Under the pieces are notes generated by a model. It saw only the letters and a program-made list of their open reading frames with translations, searched no databases and was not told the DNA's origin. The position numbers and the translations under genes are program-made. DNA of 64,000 nt. Source: Flavobacteriia bacterium (GTDB lineage: Bacteria > Bacteroidota > Bacteroidia > Flavobacteriales_D > Crocinitomicaceae). The stretch lies in assembly GCA_016183815.1 (NCBI GenBank), contig JACPDW010000007.1, forward strand, positions 186,001-250,000, written 5' to 3'. Below, in pieces: positions 17,173-26,177 of this stretch (the first letter of the stretch is position 1; each line of letters starts with the position of its first letter).

Positions 17173-18312
17173 TCAACAAACTGTTAACATGGTAAAAGTA
17201 TAGGAAAAACGAGCACTTTCTGGAACCATTAATAATACTTTCTCACCTTTTTTTAATCGACCTTTTTCAAGTAGTTCTTCTATCATTAGAAAAACAGAAG
17301 CAGAGCCAATATTTCCTTTACTTTTTAGATTAGAAAACCATCTATTTAAAGGAATTTCTATATTGTTTTCTACCAACGATTCATATATTTTATCTTGAAA
17401 ATAATAACTTGAAAGATGGGGTAAAAACCAATTTACATCTTCCACCTTAAAATTCTTTTTCTCTAACAAATCTAACAAAAAGAAAGCACCGTATTTTACA
17501 ATACTCTCCCCTAGCAATTTCGTATCTTGTTTAATAGAAAAAAGTGAATTGGGCATATATTCGGAAGGTTCATAATTTTTATAGCTAACGAATTTACCAT
17601 TTACTTTATCCCCACCCATATACATACAAACCTCTTCTTGGTCAGCATAAGATCTATACTCAATCCACTCAATTTTTAAACTTAAACCCTCTTTGTTTGG
17701 AGTTTTTTCCAATAAAAAAGCACCTGCACCGTCAGAGAGCATCCATCTTATAAAATCTTTTTCAAAGCCAATAATGGGTTCTTTTTGTAATTTTTCCAAT
17801 TTAACGGCTTCTTCTTCATAAGATTCAGCTCTTAAATTTCTAGATAAATACTCAGAACCAGTTACAATAGCTTTGTTTTTATCACCACTTCTCAGGGATA
17901 AAAAGGCATATTTTAAGGCCTGTAAACTAGTACAACAATTACCTGATGGACTTACCACATCTAAAGAACCTAATTCTGGTAATAAACCATGAACCATTAC
18001 ACCATGTGAAGGCATTAATTGATCAGGAGAAGCGGTTCCACAACACAATAAATCGACATTTTCTAATGCTTTTTTGTCTTGAAGTAAAATATTTTTAACT
18101 GCATTAGCGGTCATTTCTGCGTTTGAATGCGTTGCTTTGCCCTTTTTATCAATAGCATAATATCTTTCTTCTATTTTATTGTTTCTTAAAATTAAGCTTT
18201 TTGTTTTTGAATTTTGTTCTTTAACTAAACCGAGATATTCTTCGATTTCATCGTTATTCACTGCTTTGTTTGGTAAAAAACTGCTTGCTTTGGTAATGTA
18301 AATATCAAACAT
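17173..18312 (-). CDS. darB: Beta-ketoacyl synthase III, DarB-like
   Basis: 379 residues, FabH-like but longer. The nucleophile region is SPSGNCCTSLQAL (Cys126/Cys127), with a His in WFLPHLSSYY and an Asn-Gly loop KGNIGSAS completing the KAS III triad. In dialkylresorcinol and flexirubin pathways DarB joins two beta-oxoacyl thioesters head-to-head and cyclises them. The neighbour DarA (next gene upstream in the operon) supports this assignment over a housekeeping FabH. Confidence 0.85.
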   Translation of the reverse strand: MFDIYITKASSFLPNKAVNNDEIEEYLGLVKEQNSKTKSLILRNNKIEERYYAIDKKGKATHSNAEMTANAVKNILLQDKKALENVDLLCCGTASPDQLMPSHGVMVHGLLPELGSLDVVSPSGNCCTSLQALKYAFLSLRSGDKNKAIVTGSEYLSRNLRAESYEEEAVKLEKLQKEPIIGFEKDFIRWMLSDGAGAFLLEKTPNKEGLSLKIEWIEYRSYADQEEVCMYMGGDKVNGKFVSYKNYEPSEYMPNSLFSIKQDTKLLGESIVKYGAFFLLDLLEKKNFKVEDVNWFLPHLSSYYFQDKIYESLVENNIEIPLNRWFSNLKSKGNIGSASVFLMIEELLEKGRLKKGEKVLLMVPESARFSYTFTMLTVC

Positions 18313-18325
18313 GAATTAATAAAAA

Positions 18326-19225
18326 TTAAAAATGCAAAATTACATTTTTTTTTTGACTTTCAGATTTCAACATAAAAGGTCTGAAAACTAAAGCATAAAT
18401 ACTAATTACTATGGGTGAAATTGTAAATAATGCAACATACAAATAAATTCGATAAAGAAACAAGAAAAAATTTCTTTTAAAAGGGTTTTTTCCTTTATTT
18501 AAAATTAAAGAAGCCCATAATCTAAACATTTTTTTGCCTCTTTTTTCAATAAAAAGCACATCCCATGGTATATTAATTTTGTTTTCGTCTAATATGGCTT
18601 TTTGTAGAGAATTTTCTTGTTTGCTAAGTAATTTTTCACAAATTATTTCACCGTACTTTGTAGAAAAAAGGATGTCTTCTTCGCTAATTCCAGGTTTTGG
18701 AAAGATTCCCCACATTTTATCTTTTTTCCCAGTAAACACCCAATATTGAATGGTTATTGCACTAATGTAGTTTGCATTTCTATCAACTAAAGGAATGTTT
18801 CCGATAATCTTGCATCCATTTTCTTCGATTAATTTTTTGGAGTCTAAAAATGCATTTACCCACATATTTCTTGCTCCAATAACCGTAATAAATTTAGCAC
18901 CACGTGTTCTTTTTTTAAATTCGTCATCTTGTAAAAGGGAAGAACAAGGTCTGCTTAAAGATAAAAACCAAGACTGAAAACCAAAAATTACTAAGTCATA
19001 TTTTTCTTCTTGATAATGAATTGGTGAAAGAGGCATTTTTTTCATCAATACTGTTTCTGGCATTGTATCAAAAAAATTCTTTTTTCCCCAAGGAAAAGTG
19101 TAAGCGTCATTATCAGTAAACCGAACTTCGTCAATAGTAAAGCATTTTTTTATGGGACTTAAAATTTGTTCCATAATTTGAGTTAACTGTCCAGTTTGTG
19201 AATAATGGATAGATAATATTTTCAT
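18326..19225 (-). CDS. darA: Flavodoxin-like DarA aromatase of dialkylresorcinol synthesis
   Basis: 299 residues. The N-terminal ~200 residues are a flavodoxin-like fold starting KILSIHYSQTGQLTQIM, with the SQTGQ phosphate loop typical for FMN. The C-terminus has a hydrophobic segment (YLYVALFTISPIVISIYALVF) that would tether it to the membrane. It matches the Bacteroidota 'dialkylresorcinol condensing enzyme' family, thought to aromatise the cyclohexanedione made by DarB. It overlaps the methyltransferase stop by 4 nt and precedes darB by 13 nt. Confidence 0.83.
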   Translation of the reverse strand: MKILSIHYSQTGQLTQIMEQILSPIKKCFTIDEVRFTDNDAYTFPWGKKNFFDTMPETVLMKKMPLSPIHYQEEKYDLVIFGFQSWFLSLSRPCSSLLQDDEFKKRTRGAKFITVIGARNMWVNAFLDSKKLIEENGCKIIGNIPLVDRNANYISAITIQYWVFTGKKDKMWGIFPKPGISEEDILFSTKYGEIICEKLLSKQENSLQKAILDENKINIPWDVLFIEKRGKKMFRLWASLILNKGKNPFKRNFFLFLYRIYLYVALFTISPIVISIYALVFRPFMLKSESQKKNVILHF

Positions 19226-20280
19226 TTTTTCATTTTTATATGCAGAATTGTATGATAACCTCCTCCAATCAAAGGATATTGTTCAACTAATTCAAAACCC
19301 GCTTTATCTATGATATATAAAAAGGAAGAAAGTGAATACATTTTACTATTTCCATTTGCCATAACAGTAAAATACAAAGAAGTAGCGACTAATGAAAATG
19401 TAGCTGCTGGAAATGTTTGATTGTCGATAAAAGTTTCCATGATATAAACATCTGCATCGGGCTTCATAGTTTTTTTAATTTTTTTCAAAATCATTTCTAT
19501 TTCATGTTCACCAAAACAATCTAAAAACTGACTCATCCAATAAGCATCAGCACCAGCTGGTATTTCAGATTCAGGATTTAACATATCAATGGCAAAAAAA
19601 GAGACTCGTTCCGCAATTTTCCCTTTGCTATGTATATTTTCTTGAGCAATAGCAATTTGACCAGGCAAATCAAGCAATTTAACTTGAATATCTGTGTTGT
19701 AATTGGTTGCTGCAATTGCCCATTTTCCAGTATTACCACCAATATCATACATTAACTTAGGTTGGTATTTAAAAATGATTTTTAATGCATCGTCAAAGGA
19801 ATGATCTGAATAATAATGGTCAAAATCAAACCATGATTTTTTTTGTTTGTCTGTCAATTTTGAAAGTCCGATATATATCGTTTGCCAATCACCTAACATT
19901 TTAAGACCTGCTGGTTTTCCTGTTGTTATTGCTTCTTTTAGATGGTATAATCCTTCATAACAAATGTCGTTTGTAAAATGAAGATTCACTCTTGTCATTT
20001 TATCCATCAACAAAAACAATCCCGTTTTAGACAATGTAAGCTGTTTATTTTCATTCTCTTCAAGAATTTCAGCAGAAACAGCCATTTCTACCAAAACTTT
20101 AACTCCATATTCGGAAAGATTAAGTTTTTTAGCAATGTCCACAATTGTTACAGGATTAATTCTTTTGTTTTCATTGATAAATTCTAAAATTCCCAATTCA
20201 ATAAGACAAACTGCTGTTTGAAAAACAAAAGGACTAAATGCTATTTTTTGTGCTTCATTTTTTGCTTCAAGTGCATTCAT
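19222..20280 (-). CDS. SAM-dependent O-methyltransferase, first gene of the operon
   Basis: 352 residues from ATG 20280 (MNALEAKNEAQ); an upstream in-frame start at 20331 would add a hydrophobic stretch foreign to the family and lie on the promoter. It has an N-terminal winged-helix dimerisation domain (SEYGVKVLVEMAVSA) and a C-terminal Rossmann domain with SAM motif I YDIGGNTGKWA and a later acidic motif. The family methylates small phenolic or polyketide hydroxyls. The substrate may be the aryl ring or the resorcinol. Its stop overlaps the darA start by 4 nt. Confidence 0.85.
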   Translation of the reverse strand: MNALEAKNEAQKIAFSPFVFQTAVCLIELGILEFINENKRINPVTIVDIAKKLNLSEYGVKVLVEMAVSAEILEENENKQLTLSKTGLFLLMDKMTRVNLHFTNDICYEGLYHLKEAITTGKPAGLKMLGDWQTIYIGLSKLTDKQKKSWFDFDHYYSDHSFDDALKIIFKYQPKLMYDIGGNTGKWAIAATNYNTDIQVKLLDLPGQIAIAQENIHSKGKIAERVSFFAIDMLNPESEIPAGADAYWMSQFLDCFGEHEIEMILKKIKKTMKPDADVYIMETFIDNQTFPAATFSLVATSLYFTVMANGNSKMYSLSSFLYIIDKAGFELVEQYPLIGGGYHTILHIKMKK

Positions 20281-20298
20281 GATGTAGATATAAAAACA

Positions 20299-20331
20299 CA
20301 AAATTACTTTTTTTAAAGTTAAATAACACAA
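20299..20331 (-). promoter_or_regulatory. Probable promoter of the dialkylresorcinol operon
   Basis: Read on the minus strand: TTG (20329-20331), 22 nt, then TAATTTTG (20299-20306), a good -7 box with a slightly long spacer. The first ATG is 18 nt downstream of the box. Everything from 20280 to 11208 could be one transcript, since no gap exceeds 15 nt. Confidence 0.45.
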
Positions 20332-20469
20332 GTTTTTGTCAAATCAAATGAGTTAAAAATAAAGATCTTTGTATTTTTGCATAAATTCAGTTAAAAAGAT
20401 TTCAATACTGTTTAATAAATGTAGTATTCCTTGATTAAAAAAAAGAACAATACTATTAGCTAGTAAAAA

Positions 20470-21639
20470 ATGGAAAAATTAAAAGTACTTTTTCTAATTC
20501 CCACTTACAACAATCAAAAAACACTTAAAAAAGTTTTAGAGGAGGTGCTGTTTTATGCTAAAGGAAGTGAAGTGGTGGTTGTTAATGATGGTTCAACAGA
20601 CCAAAGCAAAGAAATATTATTTTCTTTTGGTACAACAATAACTTTATTAGAAAATGAGAAAAATTCAGGAAAGGGTGTTGCTTTAAGAAATGGAATTACC
20701 TATGCAATAAAAAGAGGAGCAGACTATGTGATAAGTATTGATTCAGATGGTCAACATTTTCCATCAGATATTCCATTGTTTTTGGAAGAAATTGTAAAAA
20801 ACATGGGTTCAATGATTATGGGATCAAGAAACATGAAACAAGAAGGTGTTCCTGGAAAAAGCTCTTTTGGAAATCGTTTTTCCAATTTTTGGTTTTATAT
20901 AGAAACAGGAATAAGTTTGCCCGATACTCAAACAGGATTTAGGGCCTATCCAGTTCAGGCAATGAAAAAAATGAGATTTTTTACAAAAAAATTTGAGTTT
21001 GAAATTGAAATCATCGTTCGCCTAGCTTGGAAAAAAGTGCCTTTTAAAGCCATTCCTATAAAGGTATTATACGATGAAAAAGAAAGAGTTTCTCATTTCA
21101 GACCTTTTAAAGATTTTTTTCGTATAAGTGTTTTAAATAGCATATTAGTATTTTTGGCTCTTCTTTGGTATTATCCACTTAAACTTTTTTCAAGAAATAC
21201 TTTTAAAACTATAAAAAGTGAGTTTTATAAAAAGGAAGAAAGTAATTTAAAAAAAGCTCTTTCAATTTCATTTGGAGTTTTTATGGGTATATTTCCAATT
21301 TGGGGTTTTCAATTGTTGATAGGCATTCCTTTGGCTGTTTTTTTTAGGTTAAACAAAGTGCTTTTCATAGCGGCCGCAAACATTTCTATTCCTCCAATGA
21401 TACCTTTAATTTTGTTTGTAAGTTATTTTTTTGGAAGTTGGTTTGTTTCTAATCCTTTAGATCTAATGGAAATGAAATTCAATTCACTTGAAAGTATTCA
21501 TTTACACTTCGTTCAATACTTCATAGGAGCCGTTTTGTTCTCACTCTTTTCTTTTTTTATTGTTTTTTCAATTTCTTACTTTCTTTTAAGATTGTTTAGA
21601 AAAAAAAGTGATGTAAGAAGAGGAAATTTTTATTCTTAA
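20470..21639 (+). CDS. Family 2 glycosyltransferase fused to DUF2062 membrane domain
   Basis: 389 residues. Residues 1-230 are a GT-A glycosyltransferase (FLIPTYNNQ, VVNDGST, IDSDGQH with the DxD-type metal site, TQTGFRAYP). Residues ~265-380 are a DUF2062 membrane domain (SFGVFMGIFPIWGFQLL and two or three further helices). The same fusion is found beside flexirubin-type clusters in Flavobacteriales, and here it is divergent from the dar operon across 189 nt. It may glycosylate a lipid carrier or the pigment; the substrate is not evident. A -7-like box (TATTTTTG) sits at 20372. Confidence 0.88.
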   Translation: MEKLKVLFLIPTYNNQKTLKKVLEEVLFYAKGSEVVVVNDGSTDQSKEILFSFGTTITLLENEKNSGKGVALRNGITYAIKRGADYVISIDSDGQHFPSDIPLFLEEIVKNMGSMIMGSRNMKQEGVPGKSSFGNRFSNFWFYIETGISLPDTQTGFRAYPVQAMKKMRFFTKKFEFEIEIIVRLAWKKVPFKAIPIKVLYDEKERVSHFRPFKDFFRISVLNSILVFLALLWYYPLKLFSRNTFKTIKSEFYKKEESNLKKALSISFGVFMGIFPIWGFQLLIGIPLAVFFRLNKVLFIAAANISIPPMIPLILFVSYFFGSWFVSNPLDLMEMKFNSLESIHLHFVQYFIGAVLFSLFSFFIVFSISYFLLRLFRKKSDVRRGNFYS

Positions 21640-21818
21640 TTTTTCATAGAAAAAACAAAACCATTAAAATTTGTGAAAAATTTCAATTAAAATTTCAGAA
21701 TTTGAATATTGTAATTAATTAATAAATTAACAAAAAAATAAATATTTGTAACTTTTTTTCCATGAAAGCGTATATTTTATCGACAATATAATTATATTTG
21801 TCCCTAATAAGCTGTTGA

Positions 21819-22376
21819 ATGGAGCTCGGAAACATATACAACCTTTATAAAACCATGGAAAAAGAGAATATATTACTCTCTTTTAAAGGCGTGGTAACTT
21901 CAGATTTGCTGACTTCAGTTTTGCAAATTATGGAAACTAAGATGGATTATTTGGAAGAATCTCCAAAAACCAAGAAAAAAGTTTTTAATGTATTGGTAGA
22001 ATGTTTACAAAATTTATATCATCATATTGATGTAAACGATGATATTGGAGTACAAAGAGAAATCATCGAAGCAAAATCCGCTCTTTTTCTTATTGCAAAA
22101 GAAGACACTTATTTTCATATAAGAACAGGAAATTATGTTGAAAAGCAAAACGCACTTGATTTGGCCGAAAAATTAGAAAAAATCAATGGCATGGATAAAG
22201 ACGAGCTAAAAGCATATTATCAAGAAGTATTAAATAATGGTAGTATGTCAGAAAAAGGCACCGCTGGTTTAGGAATGATAGATATTGCTAGAAAATCCGG
22301 AAATAAATTAGAATATCGATTTTTAGATGTTTCTCCTACAACTAGTTTTTTCTGTTTAAATGTAAAAATTGATTAA
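21819..22376 (+). CDS. siaB: SiaB-family protein kinase
   Basis: 185 residues, a single GHKL-type ATPase fold with N-box (NVLVECLQNLYHHI) and glycine loop (GTAGLGMIDIARKSG). In Pseudomonas the SiaB kinase phosphorylates SiaC on a threonine and thereby controls the diguanylate cyclase SiaD. The next gene is the matching SiaC homologue (35 nt apart), which makes the assignment strong. No SiaA-like phosphatase or SiaD-like cyclase is present in the window. A TATATTTG box is at 21793-21800. Confidence 0.88.
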   Translation: MELGNIYNLYKTMEKENILLSFKGVVTSDLLTSVLQIMETKMDYLEESPKTKKKVFNVLVECLQNLYHHIDVNDDIGVQREIIEAKSALFLIAKEDTYFHIRTGNYVEKQNALDLAEKLEKINGMDKDELKAYYQEVLNNGSMSEKGTAGLGMIDIARKSGNKLEYRFLDVSPTTSFFCLNVKID

Positions 22377-22411
22377 TTTTGTAAAAAGAATTGAAAAAAA
22401 TATAAAATAAC

Positions 22412-22795
22412 ATGGAAAATTTAATTTTAGAGGGCTCTGCAAAAACTCCATCGGTAAAATTTGATGCCGGTGCAGGAAAATTAGAATTAAAAGGTAGATC
22501 AATTCCTGAAAATTCCGTGGAGTTTTATAAACCATTAAACGATTGGATTGATCAGTATGGGTCGTCTCCAAAAACTCAAACCTCTGTTGATATAAAATTG
22601 GAATATTTTAATACTTCCTCTTCAAAGTGTATTTTAGATTTATTTAAAAAACTGGAGAGCATTAATGGAAAAGGAACTCAAGTGAGCATTAATTGGTTTT
22701 TTGAGGAAGATGATGAAGATATGCAAGAAGCAGGTCAGGATTATCAAGCCATCATCTCACTTCCTTTTGAAATTATTGAAGTAGAAGAAATTTAA
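22412..22795 (+). CDS. siaC: SiaC-family regulatory phosphoprotein (DUF1987)
   Basis: 127 residues. It contains the conserved segment LEYFNTSSSKCILDLF, with Thr68 at the same position number as the threonine phosphorylated in Pseudomonas SiaC. It acts as a phosphorylation-controlled partner protein in the cytoplasm. It follows siaB by 35 nt and precedes coaE by 7 nt, so all three are probably co-transcribed. Confidence 0.9.
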   Translation: MENLILEGSAKTPSVKFDAGAGKLELKGRSIPENSVEFYKPLNDWIDQYGSSPKTQTSVDIKLEYFNTSSSKCILDLFKKLESINGKGTQVSINWFFEEDDEDMQEAGQDYQAIISLPFEIIEVEEI

Positions 22796-22802
22796 GAAGT
22801 TT

Positions 22803-23375
22803 ATGCTCTCCATTGGCATCACAGGAGGCATCGGTTCTGGAAAAAGTTTGGTTTGTTCTCTTATAGAAAACATGGGTTATCCAGTTTTTTACTCTGATTT
22901 AGAAGCCAAAAAAAACATGCTACATAATCTAGATTTAATATCTCAAATCACAAAAAGTTTTGGAAAAGAAAGTTATGTAGAAGGTAAAATAAACACGACT
23001 TATTTATCTTCCCTGATTTTTTCAGATCCAAATGCAAAAGAACAATTAAACAAACTGGTTCACCCCTCTGTATATCAATCCTTTGATTTGTGGAAAGAAA
23101 AACAACATTCAGCTTTTGTCTTTAATGAATCAGCTCTTTTAATTGAAACTGGCAGTTTTCACCGCTTTGATAAAATTGTTCTTGTTAGTGCACCTACAAA
23201 TCTAAAGATCAGAAGAATAATGAAAAGAGATACTTGTTCAAAAGAGGAAGCAATAAAAAAAATGAAGGCCCAATGGTCAGACGAACAAAACAGAAAACAT
23301 TGTTTTTTTGAAATAATAAATGATGAAAAATCAGCACTTTTACCCCAAATATGGAAATTGATAACTTCTCTATAA
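22803..23375 (+). CDS. coaE: Dephospho-CoA kinase
   Basis: 190 residues, the usual length. The P-loop is GITGGIGSGKSLVC, followed by the CoA-binding segment FYSDLEAKKN and a lid region KIRRIMKRDTCSKEEA. It phosphorylates the 3'-hydroxyl of dephospho-CoA, the last step of CoA synthesis. Its stop overlaps the convergent MerR gene by 6 nt. Confidence 0.95.
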   Translation: MLSIGITGGIGSGKSLVCSLIENMGYPVFYSDLEAKKNMLHNLDLISQITKSFGKESYVEGKINTTYLSSLIFSDPNAKEQLNKLVHPSVYQSFDLWKEKQHSAFVFNESALLIETGSFHRFDKIVLVSAPTNLKIRRIMKRDTCSKEEAIKKMKAQWSDEQNRKHCFFEIINDEKSALLPQIWKLITSL

Positions 23376-23684
23376 AGAGATTAAGTTTTTCAATTTCTTT
23401 TTTATTGACTCCAATTTCTCTATAATTTCATCTTTTGAAAAATCATCTGTAAGATGACCGTCATTGTTTTTGTCAAGTTCTTTTTTCGCTCCATCAATGG
23501 TGTATCCTTTTTCTTTTAACAAAATATATATTTCCGTTAAAACGCCTATTTCACTTACAGTATAAAACCTTTTTCCAGCCTTAGATTTTTTTTCAATTTT
23601 AATTTTAAACTCTTTTTCCCAATACCTTAACAAAGAAGTGTTTACATTAAGCAGACTGGCGACTTCTCCTATTGAGTAGTACAT
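23370..23684 (-). CDS. MerR-family transcriptional regulator
   Basis: 104 residues from ATG 23684 (MYYSIGEVASLL); an in-frame start at 23717 adds 11 residues outside the domain. The N-terminal MerR winged helix (YSIGEVASLLNVNTSLLRYW) is followed by a short coiled-coil tail (ILLKEKGYTIDGAKKEL). No cysteine cluster for metal binding is seen. It overlaps the 3' end of coaE by 6 nt in convergent orientation. Homologues of this size are common single-copy regulators in Flavobacteriales with no known ligand. Confidence 0.9.
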   Translation of the reverse strand: MYYSIGEVASLLNVNTSLLRYWEKEFKIKIEKKSKAGKRFYTVSEIGVLTEIYILLKEKGYTIDGAKKELDKNNDGHLTDDFSKDEIIEKLESIKKKLKNLISL

Positions 23685-23772
23685 TTTTTTTAATTCGTGG
23701 AGTTTAAATCTTAACAATCTTTTAAGTTTTTTTTTGCCTAAAAATCAATAACTTTGCCTTCTTATAAAAAGC

Positions 23773-24327
23773 ATGACAAACATACAACTTTTTTTGAAAA
23801 ACATATTATTAAAAAGAATTGTTGTGTCATTTTTTTTTTCAACTATTATTTTTTTTAATTCCTTTACTCAAGAGAATAGTCTTTTAGATACTTTAAAAAA
23901 AGCTAACAATTCTAATCAAGTAGATGTGTTAATAACTTATGCAAAAAAATATTTAGGAACACCCTATCGTTCTGCTGGAACAACTCCATCAGGTTTTGAT
24001 TGTTCTGGTTTTATCTCTTTTGTTTTTTCAAATTTTGGAATTCCTTTAGTTCATTCAAGTTATGGTATGGCAGAATTTGGAGAAACAGTTAAACTTGCTG
24101 ATATTAGGCCTGGAGATTTGATGTTTTTTAAAGGTCGAAATGTAAACTCCTCTCGAATCGGTCATGTTGCAATGGTTGTTGATGTTAAAGAAGACGGAAT
24201 ATACTTCATTCATTCGTCTAGTAGTAATGGGGTAATTATCAATAATTTTAAAACTAGTAAATATTATATCGCTCGTTATGTAACCACAAAAAGATTAGAT
24301 TTTGGTCAAAAATTCCAAAAAAAATAA
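23773..24327 (+). CDS. Secreted NlpC/P60 peptidoglycan endopeptidase
   Basis: 184 residues with an N-terminal hydrophobic signal or anchor (RIVVSFFFSTIIFFNSFTQ). The C40 peptidase domain covers residues ~55-175: catalytic Cys in GFDCSGFISFVF, His in RIGHVAMVV and a third polar His in YFIHSSSS. It would cut peptide stems of the cell wall during growth or separation. A TAACTTTG -7 box lies at 23749-23756, 16 nt upstream of the start. Confidence 0.92.
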   Translation: MTNIQLFLKNILLKRIVVSFFFSTIIFFNSFTQENSLLDTLKKANNSNQVDVLITYAKKYLGTPYRSAGTTPSGFDCSGFISFVFSNFGIPLVHSSYGMAEFGETVKLADIRPGDLMFFKGRNVNSSRIGHVAMVVDVKEDGIYFIHSSSSNGVIINNFKTSKYYIARYVTTKRLDFGQKFQKK

Positions 24328-24367
24328 AATTCAATTACTTTTGTTCAACCTTTTTTAATTTCTATTA

Positions 24368-25354
24368 ATGAAAATTTTAATACTTCGTTTTAGTTCAATC
24401 GGTGATATTGTTTTGACAACACCCTTATTAAGAAGCATTAAAAATCAAAAACCAGAAATAGAAATCCATTATCTTCTCAAAAAGAAGTACAAAGAAATAC
24501 TTCAACTCAACCCAAACATTTCAAAATTATACAGTTTTAGTTCTTCAATAAAAGAAGTTACTGTGGAATTAAAAAAAGAAAATTATGACTTAATTATCGA
24601 TTTACACCACAATTTAAGAACTTTGATTTTAAAAACAATTCTTAAAAAACCTTCGAATTCTTTTCCCAAATTGAATTTCTATAAATGGTTACTGGTTCGT
24701 TTCAAAATCAATAAACTACCTAATATTCATATTATCGATCGTTATTTTTCAACACTTCGTACATTAAATATTTTCCCAGATAATAAAGAATGCGAATATT
24801 TTTTACATGATTTTACCGATGAAGTCAAAAATATTCTTTCAGAAAATTATATCGCCGTTTCTATTGGAGCTCAATTTTTTACGAAGCAAATCCCGATAGA
24901 TAAATTAAAAGAAATTATTCAACTTTTACCTCAATATAACTTTATATTATTAGGAGATAAAAACGATTTTCAAAAAGGTGAAAACTTAATTTCCGAATTA
25001 AATTCGCAATATTTAATTAATTTATGCGGAAAAACCTCACTAAATTCAAGTGTACATGTTCTACAAAAAGCAAAAGTTTTACTTACAGGTGATAGTGGAT
25101 TAATGCACATAGCGACCTGTTTTAAAGTTCCAATTGTTTCTCTTTGGGGAAACACTGTGCCCGATTTCGGAATGTCGCCTTATTATCCTAACAATCAAAA
25201 CCTATCTTCTATATTTGAAGTAAAAAATCTATCTTGTCGTCCTTGTTCAAAAATAGGATTTAAAGCATGTCCAAAAAAACATTTTTCTTGCATGATGAAA
25301 CAAGATACTAATAAAATTGCAGAACAGATAAAAAAATATGTTGAAAAGAATTAA
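24368..25354 (+). CDS. Family 9 glycosyltransferase (heptosyltransferase-like)
   Basis: 328 residues. It has the GT9 start MKILILRFSSIGDIVLTTPLL, an ADP-heptose binding segment in the C-terminal half (KVLLTGDSGLMHIA, PIVSLWGNT) and a C-terminal cysteine patch (CRPCSKIGFKACPKKHFSC), which is shared with the second GT9 at 31913. The family adds heptose or a related sugar to lipopolysaccharide core. Its end overlaps the next gene by 17 nt. Confidence 0.88.
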   Translation: MKILILRFSSIGDIVLTTPLLRSIKNQKPEIEIHYLLKKKYKEILQLNPNISKLYSFSSSIKEVTVELKKENYDLIIDLHHNLRTLILKTILKKPSNSFPKLNFYKWLLVRFKINKLPNIHIIDRYFSTLRTLNIFPDNKECEYFLHDFTDEVKNILSENYIAVSIGAQFFTKQIPIDKLKEIIQLLPQYNFILLGDKNDFQKGENLISELNSQYLINLCGKTSLNSSVHVLQKAKVLLTGDSGLMHIATCFKVPIVSLWGNTVPDFGMSPYYPNNQNLSSIFEVKNLSCRPCSKIGFKACPKKHFSCMMKQDTNKIAEQIKKYVEKN

Positions 25355-26177
25355 AGGAGTTTTGTTTTTATTTATTTTCTTTACTTTTTCTACAAAAGCA
25401 CAGCAAAAGCAAGTTTTATCAAAAGAATTAAAAGAAATATCAGGATTAGAAATATATTATGATTCGCTTTTACTTTGTCACAATGATAGTGGAAACAAAT
25501 CGATTTTATATGTAATTAATGTTAAAGGTAAAGTTTTGAAAAGGGTTTTTGTCCCAATTAAAAATACAGATTGGGAAGACCTTTGTAAAGACAATAAAGG
25601 CAATTACTTTTTAGCTGATGTGGGTAATAATTTACTCAACAGAGACACCTTACAAATACTTTCATGGAATGAAAAAAATATGATAGGTGATACCTTGTTT
25701 GAATTTTCTATACATCGATTTCAATATTGCAATTACAAAGGAGAAGCTCTACGATTGAATTGTGAAAGTTTATTTTATTACGACAATTCCTTGTTTTTAT
25801 TGACAAAAATTGAAAACAAAAAAGATTCTATACAACTTTTCAAGTTAAAAATTGACCGTAAGTTTCAAAAAGCAGAGTTTATTTGTTCATTTAAAATTCC
25901 AAAACAACGTTCCATCTTTTTTGATGCAGTATGTTCAGCTAAATGTTTTTATGAAAAAGTCTATTTTCTTACTTATTCAGCTTTATATGAAATTTCTATA
26001 AACGATTTAATTTCAACAAATTCCACAAAAAAAATGAAAAAGATACGTTCATTTCCTTTTCTTTCACAAAAAGAGGCACTTTGTGTACACGAAAACCAAC
26101 TTTATATAGCAAATGAAAGAAGCACTTTTATTAGAAGGCAAAAATTACATCGAGTCAAATGGAAAAAAACAAAATAA
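25338..26177 (+). CDS. Secreted beta-propeller-like protein of unknown function
   Basis: 279 residues with a signal peptide (GVLFLFIFFTFSTKAQQ). The body has repeated beta-strand pairs and the segments LLLCHNDSGNKSILYVIN and NYFLADVGNN, as in the secreted proteins of Bacteroidota that look like partial beta-propellers. No catalytic motif is seen. It overlaps the GT9 upstream by 17 nt and the HAD phosphatase downstream by 19 nt, so the three form one translationally coupled unit. The role is unknown. Confidence 0.7.
   Translation: MLKRIKGVLFLFIFFTFSTKAQQKQVLSKELKEISGLEIYYDSLLLCHNDSGNKSILYVINVKGKVLKRVFVPIKNTDWEDLCKDNKGNYFLADVGNNLLNRDTLQILSWNEKNMIGDTLFEFSIHRFQYCNYKGEALRLNCESLFYYDNSLFLLTKIENKKDSIQLFKLKIDRKFQKAEFICSFKIPKQRSIFFDAVCSAKCFYEKVYFLTYSALYEISINDLISTNSTKKMKKIRSFPFLSQKEALCVHENQLYIANERSTFIRRQKLHRVKWKKTK

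Noticed and set aside
17173-18312. Housekeeping FabH
   Set aside because: Longer than FabH, NCCTS elbow and position next to darA in a pigment operon fit DarB better.
20280-20331. Upstream start of the methyltransferase
   Set aside because: Would add 17 residues unlike the family and overlap the -7 box at 20299-20306.
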